Positions 57,774 through 64,000 of a stretch of DNA of 64,000 bases are shown here, one piece after another. The position numbers and the translations under genes are program-made. Under the pieces are notes generated by a model. That model saw nothing but the letters and a program-made list of their open reading frames with translations. It was not told where the DNA came from and searched no databases. Each line of letters opens with the position of its first letter. Position 1 is the first letter of the stretch. This DNA comes from Trametopsis cervina (lineage: Eukaryota; Basidiomycota; Agaricomycetes; Polyporales; Irpicaceae): positions 372,001 to 436,000 of the forward strand of contig MU278349.1 of NCBI GenBank assembly GCA_022385755.1, given 5' to 3'.

Positions 57774-59196
57774 TCAGCACACCTCAACAGTTTCACGCCT
57801 CTCGCGAGCGTCGAGAAGGGCTCCAAGTGCGCCGATGGCCTTGCGCCTGCTGCGAGTTGCGAAGTTCTTGGGTTTGAGCTCATCATTGTTCGATGGCGGT
57901 CCGCGAGGTTGGCGGACAGGAATAACCACTGCACGCTGTACGGGGAGAGGTGCAGCAGACACTGTAGGTACAGGGCGACCAATGCCCAAACCTTCGTATA
58001 GTTTCTTGGAGGCCTCTTCCCGGGGAGACAAGGGAGGAGCATCTCCGAGGGAGGAAGCGGTGCGTGGTGTGCTCGGCGTGGATCCCGACTTCGAGGAAAC
58101 TGAGGAAGTATCTTCACCATCGATGTCACTGGCATCTATGGCGACCATATTGTTAGACTGTGAGATCGTCGGAGAGAACTGTAAGGCCGGCGGACGAGTT
58201 CTCAAAGGGCTACTGGCCGGGGGCGAAGGAGAAGTACGCTCGGCGGGAGGAGGCGTGATCTTGACTACAGGAGAACCGATGGCACGGTTGCCGCTGAGGA
58301 CAGAGTTGTTGCTACCGCCACGCCTCCACGAAACAGCGGCGTCAGACTTGGAGGGGGGACTGGCCCCAGTGCTGCCAAGAGCAGTGCCACCAGATATGAC
58401 CGAGGTATAGTGCGGCGTTGCGGGCGTCTTCATGTACGAAAAGTCGTCTCCTTCATTCTCGTACTGGCCGGATTGCATGCGACTGCCAAACCTGCCGCCG
58501 AGGGCAGCGGTCATAGGTACTTGATCATCGTTCCCCAGCCCAAGCATAGCTCTCAGCTGGTCAGCCTGGTTAGTGCGGCGGCCATGGGAACTCATGTCGA
58601 ACGACGTGGCGGTGGGACCCGCGGTAGCTGGAGGAGCAAAACCAGTCGCACTCCTGCGCTGCGGTTGAGACTGCCTCTGGCGTTGTTGCGCTTGCGCCTG
58701 AGCGAGTAATTCAGCTTGGTACTGCTGAGCTTGTAAAGTCTGTACACATAAAGTTTGAGTAAGGGGGGTTAATTTTAAGCGGCTGTCTCACCTGGAGCCG
58801 TGCAATCTCCATCTGCATCATCTGCATTTGCAGGTTCTGCATCTGAGTCTGAGTAGACATATAGGGACTCATAGGGGCTAGACCGTTCATAGCTTGCTGT
58901 TGCTGAGCGAACCTGTTCACTCCTCCGTCAACAGCAGCTGTCATAGGCTGCTGCATGCGGTTGTTCGACTTGCCGAAGTACATGTTCTGGGAAACCATGT
59001 CTGCAAGTTCGTCCTCTTCATCCAAATAAGCCATCTCGTTAGGGATACCAGGCGAGTAGCGCGGAACATTCGGGATGTTGAAGGTGCCCGCCGGAGCAGC
59101 GGTGTGGGGAACAGGCCCAGACGCCGAACGGACTCCACCAGTCCGGAGACCGGCAAGGAGGTGAGCGCGGGGATTGGGGGCGTGCGTAGAGGCCAT
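57774..59196 (-). CDS. Gln/Met-rich disordered protein, unknown
   Basis: Two exons (58792..59196, 57774..58739) give 456 aa. The N-terminal third includes NIPNVPRYSPGIPNEMAYLD and an acidic segment. Then follows a Q/M-rich helix crossing the exon junction (QMQNLQMQMMQMEIARLQ, TLQAQQYQAELLAQAQAQQR) with strong coiled-coil potential. The rest is Ser/Pro/Thr-rich and disordered, with short conserved-looking blocks: NQADQLRAMLGLGNDD, SWRRGGSNNSVLSGNRA and the basic C-terminus FATRSRRKAIGALGALLDAR. I know no named family; the pattern suits an RNA-binding or scaffolding protein. The start was set at MASTHAPNPRAHLLAGLR, the first methionine with conserved-looking context. Confidence 0.78.
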
Positions 59197-60015
59197 GTCA
59201 AAGGGGTTCAGAGAATCGAGGGATATCTTCGATGGATGGCGGGAAAGCGATAAGGGAGTAAGCGTAGCTGCTTGGGAAATAGAGAATGAAATACAGCTAT
59301 CGTAACGCAAGTATGAGTGCGGTCGAGGCAATCACACGCGAACTACCCACCTGCTGAGGTTTGAATCCGAGTTAAATTCCTGGTGCAATAGGACGAGGGA
59401 CACGTCTGACTCGCTCTCTGAGAAGGGCTCTGCGGTGGTGGGGTTGAAAGGACAAGGATGAGGATCTGAAGAAAATGCGGATGATGGTCTGGCGATTAGA
59501 GGTTGAAATGGTTTTCTTTGTTGAGTATAAAGGCGATAGGGAGTTATATATGTAAAAAGTTGGAACACAGAGAGAGACTGAGAGAATGAAAATGAGAAGA
59601 GGCCACCGAGATGAAAGGTCAGAGAGGAGAGAGGCGACACCATCAAAATCATGCCCAAGCCTCGCCACAGCCATCTACCCACAGTCCCCCGGACACCATT
59701 CACGGCTGGGGATGCTTCTCAACATTGACTCTTGTTTCATCACATCTACATCGCCCGTCGTTACGCTTGCATCATAATCAACGATTCCCAGCGGTTCTCT
59801 ACTCGGTGGCGACAAATATACTGTACAGTTTTATTCGTGCAGGGATTACAGTCCACAGTGGCAAGATATATCGCCCTCAGCATCCCCACGGAAGTCTAGG
59901 CACGGATCATAACTACAGAACAATAGCGGCGCCCCACGCCCCTCAGGTTTCCGAAGAAACTACTGGTCAGAGGCACAACGGGTACAAGTGCCGTAGTCCG
60001 CTATGGCGAAAGTCT
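59197..60015. other. Intergenic region
   Basis: 819 bp. It contains the 5' flank of the Q-rich gene, with an AT-rich segment at 59480-59600, and the 3' flank of TRS20. Long plus-strand frames (59611-60138) have no motif or splice support and overlap the TRS20 end. Confidence 0.5.
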
Positions 60016-60714
60016 TCACAAATACTTCTTTGCGCTTGCCCGCACCCGTGCATCGAAGACCGCGCTTCGAATCGGGGTGTGTGCTGTGTGAAATGGATTC
60101 AACATCGTCTGGAAGAAGGATCCTCAGTGGCTGTTTAGGCAGGCCTTTGTGAGCTCACCTTTACATAGAGCTCCCACAAATCCACAAAGAAAGATTTAAT
60201 GCCATCGTCATTACGTGCTTCGTGTAGAAGAACGAACTTCATGTCTTGAATACGGACGTCAAATCATTCTTTCATGAGATCGGAGGATTGAGGTGCTCAC
60301 TACCGGGCGTGACAAAGGCAGATACAGTCCATTCATTAAACTTGTCCACCGACTTTAAGTACCTTGTACGACATGTCAGTCCATTGCATCTGCACCTATC
60401 CAGTGCACCCACATGAGGTTTTCCTTCCTCATAACGTCTTCGATAACATCCAAGCTCGCATTTGCGATCATTTGTATGACGTGCCTGTCTTTCCCCCCTC
60501 CCATCCGTATCCCGCCACCTTGCGCACTGTATGGCTGAGTTGCACTTGATGCACCAGACAGAGCGGTCAGCGTCCCAGCGAAGGCTGACGTCGACCAGCT
60601 CGGTAGGTTGGAAGCTAATGGGGACGTAGTGCTCTGCACGGGCTTCGATGAGAAGTGTGTGAGCTCATAAAGAGGTGTATCTGAGGGCGACAGAAGAAAG
60701 AGGTGGTGGGACAT
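60016..60714 (-). CDS. TRS20: TRAPP complex subunit TRAPPC2/Trs20 (sedlin)
   Basis: Four exons (60413..60714, 60301..60362, 60159..60244, 60016..60108) give 180 aa. Sedlin-type subunits help the TRAPP complex tether vesicles and activate Rab GTPases at the Golgi. The longin-like fold is recognisable: MSHHLFLLSPSDTPLYELTH at the start, KDRHVIQMIANASLDVIEDV, YLKSVDKFNEWTVSAFVTPG, MKFVLLHEARNDDGIKSFFV, DLWELYVKTMLNPFHTAHTP and IRSAVFDARVRASAKKYL. About 35 extra residues (Ser/Thr/Ala-rich) lie between the first strand and the first helix, a fungal-style insertion. The start is the methionine directly before the first strand. It is divergent from the rhomboid gene with 122 bp between start codons. 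Confidence 0.93.
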
Positions 60715-60836
60715 GGCGGACGACTAGATGCCAGCCACCGCCCGAGTCGAGGGCGCGTTCTCGGGGTCCTCTGGCCATCCGACTTGTACCGCTGCCGCAC
60801 GTACCGGTGACAAGCCTCGGCCACTTAACGGTAGAC
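60715..60836. promoter_or_regulatory. Bidirectional promoter of TRS20 and the rhomboid gene
   Basis: 122 bp between divergent start codons. No distinct core element is visible; the sharing itself is the evidence. Confidence 0.6.
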
Positions 60837-62080
60837 ATGGCCAGCCTGAATGGCCATCGTATCATGAATTTTGTTTCGGTATGTTGCTTCTGCATTTCAT
60901 TCTACTCTGCTCACCTATTCCTTGACGTAGGCCCACGGATTAGCGCACAAATGTCTGTCTCCTCAATTCTTCTCTGGGCACCGACAAGCACTGCAACATC
61001 TGCGCCTGGACGGCCTTGGTGTGCGGGTTGAAGCAAGTCATACAACCTCCCCAGGCCGTGTTCAGGAAGAGCCGTGGATCTTGCGGGCCTTGTCAAATAG
61101 GTCGCGCTTTGGATTCAGGACGTCGTTACGACCCGCCACTGTGCGAGTGAATAAAGTAAATTCTGGGCCCCCGATACAAGACTCGAACGGCAATCCGAGT
61201 CAAGCCATAATATGGGGGATCCTAGGTTTGAACGGTCTCGTGTATTTAGCATGGCAGAAAGCTACCAGCGATGCGGTGCGTAATCCTGCGATATCACCGT
61301 GGAAACTCACACGGAACATGCATCAATACAGCAAAGCGGAGACCCTAGTCTTTATATTTGGCTGAAACAAAACTTTACTAACGATCTACGAAACCTTCGT
61401 GAGGGAAGAATGTAGGCTCTCGATATCAACATGCGTTGCTTTCGCTAATGAGGATGATGCTTGCTTCTTCGCAGATGGACACTGCTCACATGTTGCTTCT
61501 CTCATTCAGGGACAGGACACATATTCATGAATGCTTTCACATTCTATTTTCTTGCACCTCCAGTATTGCAGCTTCTGGGTGCACGCTCTTTCCTTGCTCT
61601 CTATTTAGCTGGTGAGATCGATCATCCCTCGCTGTGCGAGGGCGCTCTGATGATCATTGCTAGGTGGAATTTTTTCTAGTTTCGGTAGTACCTGGTTTCA
61701 TAATGTCTTTGCACCAAGAGTCAACTATTCCTCTCATGGAGCTAGCGGTAGGCTTTTCCGTGTTGATACTTCAGTGTACTGAGTAATGTTACAGGTGCCG
61801 TGTATTCTGTCGTCTCGTTCCTCGCCTGTGTCGCGCCCACGATGACCTTTCAGCTATATGGGATTATCCCAGTCCCTGCATGGCTCTTGGTTACCGGAGT
61901 ATTCCTTTGGGACGGTTCTAATGCTGTCCGCGGCGTGGTAAAGAACCCACATTACCTCGTTTTAGCTCGAAACTCACACTTCCCACTCTGTAGAGTAACG
62001 GGATTGACACAGCAGGACATGTTGCTGGAATTCTAGGTGGGATAGGGTTCTTCCTTGCAAAGCGGTTCCGGCTATTCTAG
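60837..62080 (+). CDS. Rhomboid intramembrane serine protease
   Basis: Seven exons (60837..60878, 60931..61275, 61332..61411, 61475..61611, 61664..61747, 61795..61937, 61994..62080) give 305 aa. Rhomboids cut membrane proteins within the bilayer. The catalytic pair is present: serine in HGASGAVYSVVS and histidine in IDTAGHVAGILGGIGF. The fold is supported by AIIWGILGLNGLVYLAWQ (helix 1), IWTLLTCCFSHSGTGHIFMN (the family H-x-x-x-H/N region) and FLAPPVLQLLGARSFLALYL. The first 100 residues are basic, Ser/Thr-rich and nearly without acids (LSNRSRFGFRTSLRPATVRV), as in a mitochondrial targeting sequence, which suggests a Pcp1/PARL-type enzyme. The start codon is the least certain part of the model. 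It ends 80 bp from the convergent Yip1-domain gene. Confidence 0.9.
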
Positions 62081-62160
62081 CGTGTAGCATGGTCAGTCAT
62101 TATGCATTTCTAACACTGCTGGATGTGGTGGTCAATAATGACATTAACCCCACACTCAGT

Positions 62161-63315
62161 CTACAATGGATCAGCTGGTCCGATTTGTTTTACAGGGTAG
62201 TAGCTAAAGAAAACGATCTTAAAGCTGAGCGCTATTGCTGCATGTAGCACCACAAGTAGGACGGCAACGAGTCGAACTGCCTTTTGATCAGCCTAATGCA
62301 GAACGGTGTTAGTATCAGTAAACAAGTAGAGTGAGCAATAAGCGAGACTGACCGTCGCGAGCACGGGGTAGATGTTCATGGTCAAAAAGTACGCTGAGAG
62401 AAGGAAAGCCAGACCGATCAGTATCCACCTTACGAGAGGAACTGGTATCACGCATAAGAGCTTTCAAATAAACAAAGTTAAGAACATCTGCCACGCCGAC
62501 GAGATAGTCTACTCACCGACACCGGCACCCAGACAAATTGACCATATCCCCATAAAGCGACCGTTTCAACAACACTCCACTCGCCCACTCCCAAATACCT
62601 CAGACCCAGCCAGAGCAGTATAGGAACAGCAAGGCCATATGAGTAGACCAGGCCTACCGCAATGCTCAATAGTCCGAAGTCGTATTCCAAGGCATCAGTG
62701 GGAGAAGAGCCTGCCGGGTCGGATAGGTATATAGAGATAGAAGAGGCCAAGGAGGAGAAAATGAATAGGCAGAATATAAGTGTCGTAAGTGTCCAGAAGG
62801 GCCCGTAGAGATCAGGCGGGGTAAGGTGGGTTGCAAGGTATTCTGTGTTTGTGGGTATCAAAGTTGAGTAACATCTCCGCAGGACCTGTATAAGTTGTGG
62901 TATGTATTGACCGTGCAGGTAAATGCGACAATGGCACGTACGGTTGTGGTATCAATGTCGAAGTAAGGCTGGTAATGCTCCACTTGCCAAAAGGACGTCC
63001 GTCCAGGCTTGTCGGGGATATAGCCTGCAGAAACATACTTTGTCTTGTTTCGAGTGTGGGACGATGAGTAGAAACGAACCTCTTGAACCCACATTGCCTA
63101 CACCTACGCCTGGAGCTGGTTCGCGCGCATCCGATTCCAGGAATGCTTTGGAAGTACTGAGAACGGCCCTAGCAGCTGAACGAGTCATGCTTACATTGAA
63201 ACTGTAGTCCTTCCGGCCCTTCCTCCAGTCTCTACGATGGCAGACATTTAGACAGAGTATACTGGGAGTTGACACAAACACCTACTTCGTCAGCCTCGAT
63301 TGAGACATACGCCAT
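62161..63315 (-). CDS. Yip1-domain (YIPF-type) Golgi membrane protein
   Basis: Six exons (63286..63315, 63080..63209, 62942..63024, 62517..62885, 62353..62460, 62161..62292) give 283 aa. YIPF proteins have five membrane helices, bind Rab GTPases and act in ER-Golgi traffic. The cytosolic N-terminus (MAYVSIEADE, then FNVSMTRSAARAVLSTSKAF) leads to YQPYFDIDTTTVLRRCYSTL and the family motifs THLTPPDLYGPFWT (DLYGP) and EYDFGLLSIAVGLVYSYG, YLGVGEWSVVETVALWGYGQ and VPLVRWILIGLAFLLSAYF. The C-terminus has LLVVLHAAIALSFKIVFFSY. Closest in layout to YIPF1/2 or yeast Yip5. The 3' end lies 80 bp from the convergent rhomboid gene. Confidence 0.92.
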
Positions 63316-63565
63316 GTTTATTCAATCGTAAAGGACGCCTGTTTTGGAGGTCACGGTATGCAATAAGCTGAGGGGCGGGCTAAACCTGAAACTATGTTAT
63401 GAATGAGATTCAAGTTGCTGCACAGTACTCCGAGCCAGCTCAACGGATCAGGCGCGCGCCATGAATTCCATGATCATCTCGGTGTGACCTGCTTGAAAGC
63501 TGCCAGATTGAGCGTGTCCTACGGTGCTCACGCTCCTCTGCCTTCTCCGTCAGCTCATACGGTTA

Positions 63566-64000
63566 ATGAGTGAGATCAGCAGCAGTCCATCATGGCCCTC
63601 CTTATACAACATCTTTAAGGAGATACAACCTATCGCGAACAGACTCCCCGTGCAGCCGGGAGCGTTCTACCTAGAGGATGCCAGCGGTAAGTGACGCAAT
63701 GGCTAATGCAAGTTCACGATATATGATTGATCTCTGGCTCGAAAGACGTCTACAAGTTCACCTTGTACTGGACTCTGGTGTTTTACATGCCTGCTTTCAT
63801 GCTTTGCGGGACATACGCATTCGTGAACCTTGCCTTCACACCTGAATCCCGCGTGCGGCGATATCTCTTCCTCAGCTCTTCGCGCTATTCGGCGGTGCCC
63901 ACACGCAGCGACATCCCTTTGAGGCACTACCGCAACAAACCCGATCAGCTAACTGCAGACCAATCGTTGGCGGTAGGAAGATCCAGACGGCCAAACGCTC
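63566..64000 (+). CDS. TMEM170-like integral membrane protein, 5' part
   Basis: Partial gene leaving the right window edge. Exon 63566..63686 joins 63746.. in phase. The protein starts MSEISSSPSWPSLYNIFKEI, continues NRLPVQPGAFYLEDAS and DVYKFTLYWTLVFYMPAFML with CGTYAFVNLAF, then a polar loop rich in Arg/Ser. The YKFTLYWTLVFY-x-P segment and following helix match the TMEM170 family, small membrane proteins linked to ER and nuclear envelope shape. The remaining helices would lie beyond the window. The YIPF-type gene starts 250 bp away on the other strand, so the two share a divergent intergenic region. Confidence 0.75.

Noticed and set aside
59611..60138. 175-codon plus-strand frame
   Set aside because: It overlaps the last TRS20 exon on the other strand and has no motif or splice support.
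1..64000. CRISPR array, insertion sequence, LTR or other transposon
   Set aside because: No regularly spaced repeats, reverse transcriptase, integrase or transposase motifs, or terminal repeats were seen on either strand; the genome is eukaryotic.

Overview
The window is nuclear DNA of a filamentous basidiomycete, most likely an Agaricomycete. The genes are packed tightly on both strands, most are split by introns of about 45-65 nt with GT-AG ends and CTRAY-type branch sites, and several families typical of mushroom-forming fungi occur: paired intron-rich 7-TM proteins, an ML/TRP-like membrane protein and a long-loop GATA factor. Exon models were built by hand from splice signals and reading phase. 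Nearly all of them close in frame from start to stop. No database was searched.

Left flank (1-6.6 kb): the 3' end of eIF3d (+), a complete Dsc2/UBAC2-like rhomboid pseudoprotease with a C-terminal CUE domain (-), a conserved SnoaL-like protein (-), and a poorly resolved 2-kb stretch with one doubtful small gene. Centre (about 6.65-27.0 kb): a block clearly richer in G+C and CpG than its surroundings. Its only recognisable genes are one long GATA-type zinc-finger regulator, with about 8 kb of apparently non-coding DNA on each side, and the 3' two thirds of an ING-family PHD-finger gene. The base composition appears to switch inside that ING gene, whose introns there are 220-580 nt long.

Right part (27.6-64 kb): two unresolved minus-strand loci (27.8-31.4 kb), then ordinary dense gene space: an ML/TRP-like membrane protein; a CNH-domain protein; a zinc-knuckle-like protein with a hydrophobic tail; a tandem pair of Rai1/DXO-type decapping nucleases; a lysophosphatidate acyltransferase; a GNAT acetyltransferase; a Ybl028c/LLP-type nucleolar protein; a tandem pair of 14-exon membrane proteins; an unrecognised 93-aa protein; ERB1 and ARP4 head to head; a Q/M-rich disordered protein; TRAPPC2/TRS20 head to head with a rhomboid protease; a Yip1-domain protein; and the start of a TMEM170-like gene at the edge.

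The genes do not form one pathway. Loose themes are RNA and ribosome metabolism (eIF3d, ERB1, LLP, Rai1 pair), chromatin and transcription (GATA, ING, ARP4), and secretory-pathway membranes (Dsc2, TRS20, Yip1, rhomboid, LPAAT). I found no convincing transposon, CRISPR array, tRNA or rRNA. The most unusual elements are the GC-rich island around the GATA gene, the two tandem duplications, and conserved 10-20-nt microexons in the membrane-protein pair.
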